A DNA stretch of 64,000 nucleotides from Vulcanimicrobiota bacterium (GCA_017307785.1 JAFKGI010000002.1:124001-188000), one strand, 5' to 3'; counted from the stretch's first letter, positions 27,337 to 36,413 are shown. The notes: a model not told the origin generated them from the letters alone. Numbers and translations: made by a program.

Positions 27337-27362
27337 AAAAGCGACCTTCGGGTCGCTTTTTT
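27337..27362 (+). terminator. Rho-independent terminator
   Basis: The stem GCGACC/GGTCGC with a TTCG tetraloop is preceded by four A and followed by six T. It lies 20 bases after the stop of the Gly-rich protein gene. Confidence 0.93.
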
Positions 27363-27404
27363 GCGTTTTGGAGGGCATCTCCCGGGGGCACAGAACGCGG
27401 CGCG

Positions 27405-29903
27405 ATGCTTTCGCGGGGGATTTTTTGCGCTTTCGCCATGGCTGCTCTGGTCCGGGCCGCTCCTCTTCCTTCGGAACTCTCTCCCCAGGCGCGTGACGCC
27501 GTGGCCCGCTTGAGCGCGGCCGGGCTCATCGAGGGGTATGCCGACGGAGTCTACAAAGGCGACCGGGCCGCCTCGCGCTGGGAAGTGGCCCTGCTGGTGG
27601 CCCGTCTGCTGGCCCGTCAACCCGGAGGTTGGGCCAGCCGGGCGGACCTCCAGGCTCTTCGACTTCTGACCGAGGAATTGCACGAGCAACTGACGGCTCT
27701 GGGCGTGCGAGTCAGCGGACTGGACGCTTCTCTGGCCACTCTGGAACGGCGCACCGCCGACCTGGAGCGCATCCGATTTTACGGTCGCATTGAGGCGCGC
27801 AGCGTAGCCCAAAGCTTTCAGAACCTGGGCTCGGGTGACAACGACAGTCTGCGCGGTGGAACAGGGGCGCGCGGGCGGGTTCCCTTTTTTGACTACAACG
27901 CGGTGGTCGGCAGCACCACGCTGGGCAATGGCCGCCCGCAGGTCCAGGGGGTGGTGCCCACCGTCGATTACCGCAACGGGCGCGCCCTGATGAGTGGCGT
28001 CGGCTTTACCGCTCTGGCCGTGCTCGGCATCAAACTGCAACCTCATCCCGACTGGGAAGCAGGCCTGGAACTGGCCGCCTTCAGCTCGCAGGGCAACAAC
28101 CCCATCGACGCCTACTGGGGGTTGTCCGCCCCCTACCTGCTCAATCCGTTCACGGCCACCGCCGAAGGTGGACCACAATCACAGAACCACTCGCCCTTTA
28201 CCTCTATGGTATTGGACCGCGCCTGGCTCGAACACACGAAGTCCAAGACCAGGCTGGTGCTGGGTAGTTTTGAGCGACTGCGTATGTCGCCGCTGGTCTA
28301 TGCCGGCCAGACCAATAACAACGTCAATCCACCCACCCGTTTCCTGGGCTACGGCTTCAACTTGAGCGGAGACCTGGAGCTATCGCCCAAATCCGCGCTG
28401 CAGTGGGAACTGCTCGGCAGCAGACTGGGAAACGGCGTCAACTATCTGGCCACCGACTACCAGACCTACGTGCTGGGGGCTGACCTCGACTATGTTTTCC
28501 CGGCCGGTCATCTGCAGGCCAACTTTGCCCGCATGACCGAGTTGCCGCCCGCTCAGCTACCGGCCGTGGCCGGTCTCACCAACGGCCTGAACGTGCCTTA
28601 CGGCATGGCCAGCACCTGGACGGTGCGCCAATGGGTGAATCCACCAGGCTATTACGTCCACCAGATGCGGCAAACCAACCAGGTGGTGGATGGCGTCTAT
28701 CAGCCCAACGTCAGCGACGGGCGCCCGATCCCTGGCTGGAACTGGGACGTCGACAATGCGGCGGGCATCACCACCGGCGCTGGAGTCTTCGGACCTCAAG
28801 GCCAGGACACGTTTGGTTTGGCCGGCAGCTATACGTTCTTTCCCGGCCTGCAAGCCAACGGCGAATGGGCCAACAGTCGCTACCAAACCAACAAGAAGTC
28901 GCCCTACACCAGCAACGGTCAGGCCGTGCGCCTGGACCTGACCGGCAAACTCTTCGACGACAGCCTCACCTTGATTCTGGCTTACACCTCGATCGACCCC
29001 ACCTTCTCGCCGGCTCTCTGGAACAACCAGCTTTTCGGCACCCGCTTCGTGCGTTACAACCGCTTCGCGGGCGCCTTCAATCTCTTCGACAATACGCGTT
29101 ATCCCCATAACCGCCAGGGCTTTCAGTTCCGCAGTCAGTGGAACTTTGACGCCAAGAACGGTAACTTCTGGACCCGCGTGGCCAAATGGCGCCAGACCCG
29201 CACTTCCATGTACGATGTCCGCTACGCCGCCGGCAGCCTGGCCCCCGACACCCCCAACTTTGGAGTGCTCGGGTATGCGCCCGGGTTCACCGACCAGGTC
29301 TTCTCCGGATTGGCCAGTCCCCTACTCTATGGGCCCGGATCGGCGAACTCGTTCTCGCCCAGCTTGCAGCCCCTGGAAGACCCGCGCGGGCGCGAGGACA
29401 CCTACACCATCGGGGTTTCCCACCGCTGGCCGGAGTCGGCCGTGAATGTCAGCCTGGAATACGAGCGCATCGACTTCAACCGGCCCACCAGCCTGGAGCC
29501 GGCCCTGGGTGGCAGCCAGAACGCGGTTCGCCTGACCACTCAATATTTCAACCTGGGGGTCGTCTGGCAGCCGCAACCCGACTGGGACCTGAGTGCCGGC
29601 TATGAATGCGTGGTCTACAAGGGGCACTTCGACCCGGCCGGACTCTACAACGGCTACGCCCTGAGCTCCGGCAGCAATACCTTTGCCAATCTAGACTCCA
29701 CTCAGCACGTGCCCTACCTGGGGTTCCAACACCGACTCAATGAGAAGAGCGAGTTCGGCGCCACTCTGCGCCATTATCACACGGTCGACGGCGTCGACCC
29801 CACCATTCAGCCGGCCGCCGGCAGCGCCAACGTGGGCTCCTCGGCCCATCCCTTTTCCTGGCAGGGTTGGCAACTGATCAGCAATTATTCCCTGAAATTC
29901 TGA
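27405..29903 (+). CDS. SLH-domain outer-membrane beta-barrel (porin-like) protein
   Basis: The 832-residue protein has a signal peptide (first ~18 residues). One SLH domain follows (about 25-70: 'DAVARLSAAGLIEGYADGVYKGDRAASRWEVALLVARLL' in parts), then a coiled coil (about 80-125) and a long C-terminal barrel of alternating aromatic/polar strands ending '...LISNYSLKF', with the C-terminal Phe typical of outer-membrane proteins. In SLH-porins the SLH domain binds pyruvylated or otherwise modified cell-wall polymer, the coil spans the periplasm and the barrel is a pore, thereby tethering the outer membrane. The last 26 bases overlap the convergent gene. Confidence 0.88.
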   Translation: MLSRGIFCAFAMAALVRAAPLPSELSPQARDAVARLSAAGLIEGYADGVYKGDRAASRWEVALLVARLLARQPGGWASRADLQALRLLTEELHEQLTALGVRVSGLDASLATLERRTADLERIRFYGRIEARSVAQSFQNLGSGDNDSLRGGTGARGRVPFFDYNAVVGSTTLGNGRPQVQGVVPTVDYRNGRALMSGVGFTALAVLGIKLQPHPDWEAGLELAAFSSQGNNPIDAYWGLSAPYLLNPFTATAEGGPQSQNHSPFTSMVLDRAWLEHTKSKTRLVLGSFERLRMSPLVYAGQTNNNVNPPTRFLGYGFNLSGDLELSPKSALQWELLGSRLGNGVNYLATDYQTYVLGADLDYVFPAGHLQANFARMTELPPAQLPAVAGLTNGLNVPYGMASTWTVRQWVNPPGYYVHQMRQTNQVVDGVYQPNVSDGRPIPGWNWDVDNAAGITTGAGVFGPQGQDTFGLAGSYTFFPGLQANGEWANSRYQTNKKSPYTSNGQAVRLDLTGKLFDDSLTLILAYTSIDPTFSPALWNNQLFGTRFVRYNRFAGAFNLFDNTRYPHNRQGFQFRSQWNFDAKNGNFWTRVAKWRQTRTSMYDVRYAAGSLAPDTPNFGVLGYAPGFTDQVFSGLASPLLYGPGSANSFSPSLQPLEDPRGREDTYTIGVSHRWPESAVNVSLEYERIDFNRPTSLEPALGGSQNAVRLTTQYFNLGVVWQPQPDWDLSAGYECVVYKGHFDPAGLYNGYALSSGSNTFANLDSTQHVPYLGFQHRLNEKSEFGATLRHYHTVDGVDPTIQPAAGSANVGSSAHPFSWQGWQLISNYSLKF

Positions 29904-30198
29904 GCTCCGCCCGCAGCGGGGGATTCAGATGAAACCAGTGATCGATTTCCGGCGGCACCAGATCAGCGGGGCCGAACCAACTGCGCCGCTTCATTCCCAG
30001 CGTTCCCTCCCAGAGCAGGTCACCATCGGGCGCGTAAATCCGCAGGTGATGCCCGGCACGAAGTTCGTGCATGCCGTCCAGTGACCAGCTCTTGCCTTCG
30101 GTGAAGCGCTCATCTTGAAAAATCAAGCGGGCGGGCTCTTCCATGCCCGTCTCCCAGTAGTTGCCTATCCAGCCTTTTAAGACCTCAGGGGCTTGCAT
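29878..30198 (-). CDS. Small hypothetical protein, 106 aa
   Basis: The product is a soluble, mostly beta-looking protein with 'ELRAGHHLRIYAPDGDLLWEGTLG' in its centre. It has no recognised domain. The ATG at 30198 is followed by a coding-like composition for the whole length. The 3' end overlaps the end of the SLH porin gene by 26 bases on the other strand. It stands alone, divergent from the FlhA-C-like gene. Confidence 0.6.
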   Translation of the reverse strand: MQAPEVLKGWIGNYWETGMEEPARLIFQDERFTEGKSWSLDGMHELRAGHHLRIYAPDGDLLWEGTLGMKRRSWFGPADLVPPEIDHWFHLNPPLRAELRISGNNC

Positions 30199-30268
30199 AA
30201 AATACGACTTTCTACTCTAGCGCGATTTGCCTCCAGGAGCTTGCCCCCGGAGGGAAAAGGTCTCTTAC

Positions 30269-31090
30269 GTGGAGCTAATCGTTCAAGCCGGTTCAGATTG
30301 GTTGAAGCTGCTTCCCGAGGCCCTCGAAAGAGTGAGCCAAGAGCTGGATCGGTCCGGCCTTTGGGACATGGATGAAGTGCAGCTGGAAATGTCGCCCCAG
30401 CCCGATCTGGTCACCTTACGCCTGCGTCGCCATGTCTGCGGCCAACTGCGCGGCACCCCCCACCTCGGCGACCTGTGCAACTTCTTACTGCAAAGTTGGA
30501 AAGAGTGCGGCTACCTCGGCTACTCGTTGGAGCACCTGCACGCAGCCCTCAACGACCTGGACCGACCGCAACTGGTGCATCTGGTGCGCAAACGGGTCGA
30601 TCCCATGATTCTCTGGCAAACTGTGCGCGGCTTGATTCAGGAATGCGTTCCCATCTGTGACCTGGAGACGATTCTCGAGACGGTTTTGGAAAACTACGCC
30701 ATCACCCAGAATCCTGAGTCGTTGGGGGAATTCGCCCGCCAGGCCCTGAGTCGGTTGTTCGTGCCCTCGCTCATGCAAAATGGCGAACTGCCGGTCATCG
30801 TGCTGGCCCCGGAGTGGCAGCGGGAGATGGAGCTTTCCACCACCGGCCGCTACCTCACCCTGCCGGCTGCCTCGGGCAGCAATTTACTGCGTTCTCTGCG
30901 CAAGTCTTTGCAAAGCTTCTCCGGATCGGAGCCGGTCTTGCTTTGCTGCGGTCAGATCCGCCCGGCGCTGCGCAAACTGGTCGCACGAATGCTGCCCCAT
31001 GTCCGAGTCATCAGCTACGCGGAACTGCCACCGCGCACCACCGTGCGTCGAGTGGCTACCGTCTCTCAGTCGGTCGGCCTCAGTCAGTAA
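30269..31090 (+). CDS. Stand-alone FlhA/SctV C-terminal (export gate cytoplasmic) domain-like protein
   Basis: This 273-residue soluble protein resembles only the cytoplasmic half of the type III export gate. A region matching 'vdpS-hhEhL...Q-LV' ('YSLEHLHAALNDLDRPQLVHLV') is followed by 'TVRGLIQECVPICDLETILE' (FlhA: LL-E-x-VSIRDLxxILE), 'LGEFARQALSR', and a C-terminal 'PVLLCCGQIRPALRKLVARM' and 'VRVISYAELPP' (FlhA: P-V-L-L-C-S-x-x-I-R, L-x-V-L-S-Y-x-E-I). The six to eight TM helices of the gate are absent and no other secretion gene is nearby. GTG 30269 has AAAAGG eight bases upstream; TTG 30227 is an alternative. Confidence 0.75.
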   Translation: MELIVQAGSDWLKLLPEALERVSQELDRSGLWDMDEVQLEMSPQPDLVTLRLRRHVCGQLRGTPHLGDLCNFLLQSWKECGYLGYSLEHLHAALNDLDRPQLVHLVRKRVDPMILWQTVRGLIQECVPICDLETILETVLENYAITQNPESLGEFARQALSRLFVPSLMQNGELPVIVLAPEWQREMELSTTGRYLTLPAASGSNLLRSLRKSLQSFSGSEPVLLCCGQIRPALRKLVARMLPHVRVISYAELPPRTTVRRVATVSQSVGLSQ

Positions 31091-32010
31091 CTTTCATACC
31101 AGTCGAGAGCCGGGTCCGGTTCTTTGAGGTTGTTCCAAAAAGGAGCCGCGCCCGCGCAGACGTCCTGGAGTTTTCGAAGTCGCTGAGGCACGACTCTCTC
31201 CAAAAACTCGGCCCGCTCGACGCCCTGCAGGCTGCAGGCTTCGCTCCACACCGCACGCCCGGCAATCACGCCCGAAGCTCCGTGGAAACAAGCCCTTTCC
31301 GCCTGACGGCAATAGCTCTCGAAATCGACCCCGCCGCTCAACAGAGCCCAGGGCACGCTGCAGACTTTGCCCAGATCGCGACAGGTTGCTTCCCATTCAC
31401 CGGCTTCGGCTGGGATCTGCAGCTTGAGCACGTCCACTCCCATGGCGCTGAACAATTGAGCCATTTCCACCGTGATCTCCCGCTGCTCCTGAGGAGTAAG
31501 CTTCTGCTCGGGAGTGGGAGCGCAGGCGATCGGCTCCAGATAAAGCGGAATATCGTGCTTCTCGCACTCCTGGACGACCTGCTCGACCAGTCGTTTTTTG
31601 GCTTCCGCGCTGGCCAGTTGAGGATGGAAGGGCAGGAGCAGCTTGATGCCGTCTCCCCCCATCCGTTTGACCTTTTCCACTCCCCAGTGGGGAATCCAGT
31701 TCAGCTCGCGCTGACTGGGGTGAATCCCGTAATCGGTGACCTCCAGGGGAGAAAGCAGGCCTCCGCTAAATCTACGTCCGGCCACGATAGCCCCCAGACC
31801 GAAAGCCGGGTCGGCCAGCACGGCCGTGACCAGAGGGGCCGCAGCCTCGACCACCTGCAGCTTGAACTCGCGAAAGGCCAGGTCATCCATGGCTCCGCTG
31901 TGCTTCTCGATGGCCTCCCGCAAGTTGGCCCGGTGATCGATGGCTACGATCACGAACTGACCGTCGTGATTGGTGCAGCGACTCAGATGCCGGTATTTTC
32001 CGATGCTCAC
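31084..32010 (-). CDS. LacD-type aldolase, probably the inositol-pathway 5-keto-2-deoxygluconate-6-P aldolase
   Basis: The 308-residue TIM-barrel protein resembles tagatose-1,6-bisphosphate aldolase (LacD): 'FVIVAIDHRANLR' at the start, 'GDGIKLLLPFHP' and 'VDVLKLQIPAEAGEW' with candidate Schiff-base lysines, and 'LLSGGVDF'. Its position as the last gene of an iol operon (ATGA overlap with iolG) argues that it performs the final step, cleavage of 2-deoxy-5-keto-gluconate-6-phosphate to DHAP and malonate semialdehyde, in place of IolJ. The specificity is inferred from context. The stop overlaps the convergent FlhA-C-like gene by seven bases. Confidence 0.82.
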   Translation of the reverse strand: MSIGKYRHLSRCTNHDGQFVIVAIDHRANLREAIEKHSGAMDDLAFREFKLQVVEAAAPLVTAVLADPAFGLGAIVAGRRFSGGLLSPLEVTDYGIHPSQRELNWIPHWGVEKVKRMGGDGIKLLLPFHPQLASAEAKKRLVEQVVQECEKHDIPLYLEPIACAPTPEQKLTPQEQREITVEMAQLFSAMGVDVLKLQIPAEAGEWEATCRDLGKVCSVPWALLSGGVDFESYCRQAERACFHGASGVIAGRAVWSEACSLQGVERAEFLERVVPQRLRKLQDVCAGAAPFWNNLKEPDPALDWYESY

Positions 32011-33011
32011 GGCTGGATCTCGGAAAGCTTGACGGGCCGATTCTCGGCCAGCGATTTCTGGGCGGCCAGGGCCATGACCACCGGCGCTCGCCCATCGTGA
32101 GCGGTCACCGGCGTGCCGCGGTCTTCGGCGATGCAGCGCACGAAAGTCTCCAGTTCGGCCTGGTACGATGCCAGATAACGGTCCATAAAGAAGTTCTTGG
32201 GCAGGCCCCGCTCCACGCTGTGGGCCGTGCTCAGCGTAACTTCATCGGGAAACACGTTTTCGCTGCGCAGCACGCCGGCGCTACCAAAGACTTCCACTCG
32301 TTGGTCGTAGCCGTAGACGGCCTGCCGACTGTTATCGATGGTTCCCAAAGAACCGTCCAGGAACTTCAGGGTGATGAGGGCGGTGTCCACGTCTCCCACC
32401 TCGCCGATACGAGGATCCACCCGCACTGCCGCGCTGGCGTAGACCTCATCCACCTCCCCCAACAAAAAGCGAGCCATGTCGAAATCGTGGATGGTCATGT
32501 CGAAAAACATCCCGCCCGAGACCTTGATGTATTCCAGCGGCGGCGGCGCGGGATCGCGACTGATGATGTGCAGCAGGTGGGGTGTGCCGATCTTGCCCTG
32601 TTCAATCGATTGCTTGATGCGCCGATGATTGGGGTCAAAGCGACGATTGAAACCGACCATCATCTTGACGCCGGTGCGTTCGACTTCGTGGATGACCGCG
32701 TCGATGCGCGCCAGGTCGGCATCAATAGGCTTCTCGCAAAAGATGTGCTTGCCGGCGTTGGCGGCGGCCAGACAGTAGTTGGCATGGGTGTTGGTGGACG
32801 AGCAAATCAGCAGACCCTGGATGTCGTAGTTGTGCAGTAGGTCTTGGACGTCGTGCGCAACTTTCGGCACGCCATAGCGTTCAGCGCAGGCGCGAGCGGC
32901 GTCCAGATTCAGGTCGGTGACCCCCACCAATTCGCCGATCTGACTCTTCAGCAAGGTCTCCACGTGCAGCTGGCCAATTCGGCCGGTGCCCACCAATCCA
33001 AGTCGAACCAT
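32007..33011 (-). CDS. iolG: myo-Inositol 2-dehydrogenase
   Basis: This 334-residue GFO/IDH/MocA oxidoreductase has the Rossmann motif 'GLVGTGRIGQLH' at 5-16, the catalytic lysine in 'FCEKPID' at about 94-98, and 'GGMFFDMTIHDFDM' with the active-site His/Asp pair at about 165-178. It oxidises myo-inositol to scyllo-inosose with NAD+. The surrounding iol genes support the substrate. It begins three bases after iolE and overlaps the aldolase gene as ATGA. Confidence 0.9.
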   Translation of the reverse strand: MVRLGLVGTGRIGQLHVETLLKSQIGELVGVTDLNLDAARACAERYGVPKVAHDVQDLLHNYDIQGLLICSSTNTHANYCLAAANAGKHIFCEKPIDADLARIDAVIHEVERTGVKMMVGFNRRFDPNHRRIKQSIEQGKIGTPHLLHIISRDPAPPPLEYIKVSGGMFFDMTIHDFDMARFLLGEVDEVYASAAVRVDPRIGEVGDVDTALITLKFLDGSLGTIDNSRQAVYGYDQRVEVFGSAGVLRSENVFPDEVTLSTAHSVERGLPKNFFMDRYLASYQAELETFVRCIAEDRGTPVTAHDGRAPVVMALAAQKSLAENRPVKLSEIQP

Positions 33012-33014
33012 AGC

Positions 33015-33905
33015 TTATCCTTTCACCAGACCGATTGACTGCAGATACTCGCGGTTTTGCTGCGAAAAACGCCGGGGCGCTTCCAGATCTTCCACCAGCA
33101 CATCTTGTTCTACTACGGCCCAACCGTCATAACCCTGCCTGGCCAACTCGGCCAGAATGCCCGGAAAGTCGACTTCTCCCTCTCCGAGAGGACAGAACAG
33201 GCCGGCCTTAACGGCCTCAAAGTAGTTCAGGTTGTGGGTGCGGCAGTGGGCGGCGATTTCCGGATGGCAGTCTTTGAAATGCAGATAACCAACTCGCGAA
33301 CCCAGGCGCTTGAGGCAGTCCACTGCATCCCCGCCGGCATAATGCCAGTGGCCGGTATCCAGACACAGTTGGACCTGGCTCCGCTCCAACAGAGCTTCCA
33401 CTTCCTCGGGGGTTTCCACGTGACCGGCGCAGTGATGATGGAAAACGGTGGTCAACCCCAGTTCGTCGGCGAGACGGCGGCGCACCAACTCGACTCCGTC
33501 GGCCAGATTCTTCCAATCTTTGAGGTAAGTGCCGCTACGCTGGCCGGCTTGTTTCACCAGTTCCGGCACACTGCCGTTGTTGTCGGCCAGCACCAGCAGC
33601 GGCGCCCCCAGCGCGGCCAACAGTCCGCCCACTTGTAGAGCCGTTTCCAGGCCGGCCTGGTGGGCCGCCGGATCGGTCAGGTCAACCGGCACGAAGGCCG
33701 ATAACATACGCAAGTTACGCCGATCCAGCTCAACCTTGAGCTGAGTCGAGTCGGTCGGCAAATAGCCATAGGGCCCCAGTTCCGTGCCCACGTAGCCGGT
33801 TTCCGCGATTTCATCCAACACTTGGGCCCACGGGAAGCGCGGCTCCAGACCCTCGAATTCAAAAATACCCCAGGACACCGGAGCGCTGGCCAGTCGAATG
33901 TTCAC
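33015..33905 (-). CDS. iolE: Inosose dehydratase
   Basis: This 296-residue xylose-isomerase-like TIM barrel starts 'IRLASAPVSWGIFEFEG', the IolE hallmark, and carries metal ligands in 'GTELGPYGYLP', 'LCLDTGHWHYAG', 'YLHFKDCHPE' and 'WAVVEQD'. It dehydrates scyllo-inosose to 3D-trihydroxycyclohexane-1,2-dione. The GTG start overlaps the iolD stop as GTGA. Confidence 0.95.
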   Translation of the reverse strand: MNIRLASAPVSWGIFEFEGLEPRFPWAQVLDEIAETGYVGTELGPYGYLPTDSTQLKVELDRRNLRMLSAFVPVDLTDPAAHQAGLETALQVGGLLAALGAPLLVLADNNGSVPELVKQAGQRSGTYLKDWKNLADGVELVRRRLADELGLTTVFHHHCAGHVETPEEVEALLERSQVQLCLDTGHWHYAGGDAVDCLKRLGSRVGYLHFKDCHPEIAAHCRTHNLNYFEAVKAGLFCPLGEGEVDFPGILAELARQGYDGWAVVEQDVLVEDLEAPRRFSQQNREYLQSIGLVKG

Positions 33906-35743
33906 GGGCGTCGCGCCTCGCGAGCTTCTTCGTAGCGCTGGCGCGCCGCCCGCACCTCGGGGTCCTCGGAGACCTCAGCCACCGGCACGTCCCACCAGGA
34001 TTCGTAACCGCCGACCCGATGGCGCCGGTCGACTTTCAGACAGATACACACCGGCTTATCCTGCACATCTCTGGCGCTCTGGAGCGCCGCTTTCAACTCC
34101 TCAGAGTCCTTGGGCGAAAAGACTTCGGCTCCCAGACTGGCGCAGTTGGCCGCGAAATCGATTTCCACCGGTTCCCCGGTGAGGCCGTCCGACGTGCGCT
34201 TGCGATACTTGGTGCCGAAGCCGTCGCTGCCCAGGCCTTTGGAAAGGCCGCCGATGCTGGCATAACCCTGATTGTCCAGCACCAGGATGTTGACTTTGAT
34301 GCCCTCGGCCACCATGGTCACGATTTCGGTGTGCATCATGAGGAACGACCCATCGCCCACCATCACGTAGACTTCCCGCTCCGGGTCAGCCTGCTTCACG
34401 CCCATGCCGGCGGCAACTTCGTAACCCATGCACGAGTAACCGTACTCCAGGTGGTAGGCGCGATGGTCGCGCGTACGCCACAATTTGTGCAGGTCGCCGG
34501 GCAGACTGCCGGCCGCGCAGATCACCACATCCTGCGGGCGGATGAACTCGTTGAGCACCCCGATCACCTCTCCCTGGCCGCCGCTCTGATAAATGCGAGC
34601 CACTTCGGCGTCCCACTCCAGATTGTAGTTCTGGGCCTGATCGCGATGATGGGCGGACACCTGAAAATCGAGGAGATGTTGGGCGAGCTCTTCCAGAGTC
34701 GCCCTGGCGTCGCCCTGTAGTGGTAAGCCTCGCAGCTTGTAGGCATCCACCTCGGCCACGTTGAGGTTGATGAACCTCACTTCTGGATTTTGGAAAGCCG
34801 TGTTGGAAGCGGTCGTGAAGTCGGAGTAACGGGTGCCCACGCCCAGCACCAGATCGGCTTCGCGAGCCACACGATTGGCGCCGTGGGTGCCGGTCGCGCC
34901 CAGCGCTCCCAGATTGAGGGGATGATCGTAGAGCAGCGAGCCCTTGCCGGCCTGGGTTTCTGCCACGGGAATGCCGGTCTGTTCCACCAGCGCCTGGAGA
35001 ACCTGATGAGCCTCGCTATAGTGCACTCCCCCACCGGCCACAATCAGCGGTTTTTTCGATGCTCGAATCCAACGCGCCGCCTCCTGGAGCTGGCTCGCGT
35101 CAGCCCGCTGGCGAGGGATGGTCCAGCTCCGCTTTTCAAAAAGATAGTCCGGGTAATCAAAGGCCTCGGTCTGCACGTCCTGGGGCAGGCACAGGGTCAC
35201 GGCCCCGGTTTCCGCCGGCGAAGTGAGCACGCGCATCGCTTCCATGAGGGAGGCGGCCAGTTGGTCCGGCCGGTTGATGCGGTCCCAGAAGCGCGATACG
35301 GGGCGGAAGCAGTCGTTGACGCTGACGTCCAGCGACTGGGGGCACTCCAATTGCTGCAGCACCGGCGCCGGATAGCGATGAGCGAAGATGTCGCCGGGTA
35401 GAAGCAGCACGGGCAGGCGGTTGATGGTGGCCAGGGCCGCTCCCGTCACCATGTTGGTCGCTCCGGGTCCGATGGAGGACGTGCAGGCCCAGGTCTGCAG
35501 GCGATTCTTGTGCTTGGTGTAGGCTACGGCGGCGTGCACCTGGGCCTGCTCGTTACGCGACAAGTAGTAGGGCAGCCGCCCCTTCATCTGCTGCACCGCC
35601 TGGCCGATGCCGGCCACATTGCCGTGCCCAAAGATGCCCCACAACCCGGCGAAGAACGGCATCTCGCGACCGTCCCGGCGCACCCACTGCACGGCGAGAA
35701 ACTCCAGTAAGGCCTGGGCCATAGTTAGACGGCGAGTTTTCAC
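33902..35743 (-). CDS. iolD: 3D-(3,5/4)-trihydroxycyclohexane-1,2-dione acylhydrolase
   Basis: The 613-residue ThDP-dependent enzyme begins 'VKTRRLTMAQALLEFLAVQW' and has the glyoxylate-carboligase-like layout: Pyr domain with 'IFGHGNVAGIGQA', a central domain near 190-350, and a PP domain with 'VGDGSFLMMHTEI...NILVLDNQGY' (Mg-ThDP site). It opens the inositol-derived ring. I chose the GTG at 35743 because GGGAGG lies five bases upstream; the longer in-frame extension is low-complexity and lacks a site. It ends in a GTGA overlap with iolE. Confidence 0.95.
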   Translation of the reverse strand: MKTRRLTMAQALLEFLAVQWVRRDGREMPFFAGLWGIFGHGNVAGIGQAVQQMKGRLPYYLSRNEQAQVHAAVAYTKHKNRLQTWACTSSIGPGATNMVTGAALATINRLPVLLLPGDIFAHRYPAPVLQQLECPQSLDVSVNDCFRPVSRFWDRINRPDQLAASLMEAMRVLTSPAETGAVTLCLPQDVQTEAFDYPDYLFEKRSWTIPRQRADASQLQEAARWIRASKKPLIVAGGGVHYSEAHQVLQALVEQTGIPVAETQAGKGSLLYDHPLNLGALGATGTHGANRVAREADLVLGVGTRYSDFTTASNTAFQNPEVRFINLNVAEVDAYKLRGLPLQGDARATLEELAQHLLDFQVSAHHRDQAQNYNLEWDAEVARIYQSGGQGEVIGVLNEFIRPQDVVICAAGSLPGDLHKLWRTRDHRAYHLEYGYSCMGYEVAAGMGVKQADPEREVYVMVGDGSFLMMHTEIVTMVAEGIKVNILVLDNQGYASIGGLSKGLGSDGFGTKYRKRTSDGLTGEPVEIDFAANCASLGAEVFSPKDSEELKAALQSARDVQDKPVCICLKVDRRHRVGGYESWWDVPVAEVSEDPEVRAARQRYEEAREARRP

Positions 35744-35816
35744 GGCGACCTCCCAAGACGTTAGACCGGCGTTCGTGTTCGGAACGAGGCAGTCCTCGGT
35801 CGGGGCCGCCGCTGCC

Positions 35817-36413
35817 CTAGAAGGCCAGTTCGATGGTCTCGACGATGGGGTTGAGTTTGCGGGCCAGGGGTTCGTTGGAGCGGAAGACGAGGCCGGCTTT
35901 CTCGACACGAATCTTTTCCTGGTCGCTCAGATCGCTGTAGCCTTCGGAATGGGCGGCGGAGGCGAAGGTGATGCGCACTTTGCGGAAGCGTGAGGCCAGG
36001 CGACCCCCCTGCCAATCGGCGATACGCCCGGCTTCCGGCTTCATGCTCATAGCGTGGAAGCGAAAGGGACGGCCGTTGAGGCGCTCAAGCTCGGCCAGAG
36101 TGGTGCCCAGACGGACGCCTTCGGCGGTATGCCATTTGCCCATGTAACCGTGCACGAACATGGAGCGCACCTGGCGCCGATGGTTGAGGAACATGGTGAT
36201 GCGCACGAAGGGATCCATGGCGAAAATCTCGGCGGTGGGCCGTCCCAGGCTTTCGCCCTCGAGATAATCGCCGGGCACCATCTTCTTTTCCATCTGGGCC
36301 AGCGTCATGCTCGGGCCGTAGGCACCGAAGCCTTTGCCCGGCACGATCACGTAAGGGTCAGGCTTGGCCAGGGCGCAAGCACTGAGCAATAAGCAAAACA
36401 AAATCGTCTTCAT
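35817..36413 (-). CDS. Exported hypothetical protein inside the inositol operon
   Basis: The 198-residue product has a short signal peptide (MKTILFCLLLSACALAKP). The rest is a small mixed alpha/beta protein with 'GKGFGAYGPSMTLAQMEKKM', 'EGVRLGTTLAELERLNGRPF' and 'RKVRITFASA'. The repeated 'G-x-[ST]-L-A-[EQ]-[LM]' element suggests two related halves. It overlaps the iolB stop as ATGA and precedes iolD by 73 bases, so it is transcribed with the pathway, although no role for an exported protein in inositol breakdown is known to me. Confidence 0.72.
   Translation of the reverse strand: MKTILFCLLLSACALAKPDPYVIVPGKGFGAYGPSMTLAQMEKKMVPGDYLEGESLGRPTAEIFAMDPFVRITMFLNHRRQVRSMFVHGYMGKWHTAEGVRLGTTLAELERLNGRPFRFHAMSMKPEAGRIADWQGGRLASRFRKVRITFASAAHSEGYSDLSDQEKIRVEKAGLVFRSNEPLARKLNPIVETIELAF

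Noticed and set aside
26652-28178. Minus-strand frame of ~500 codons across the Gly-rich protein and SLH porin start
   Set aside because: It runs through the terminator and the signal peptide of the porin, has low-complexity composition and no recognisable domain.
35744-35908. In-frame N-terminal extension of iolD
   Set aside because: Low-complexity Pro/Ser sequence without a ribosome-binding site; the GTG at 35743 has GGGAGG and aligns with the IolD N-terminus.
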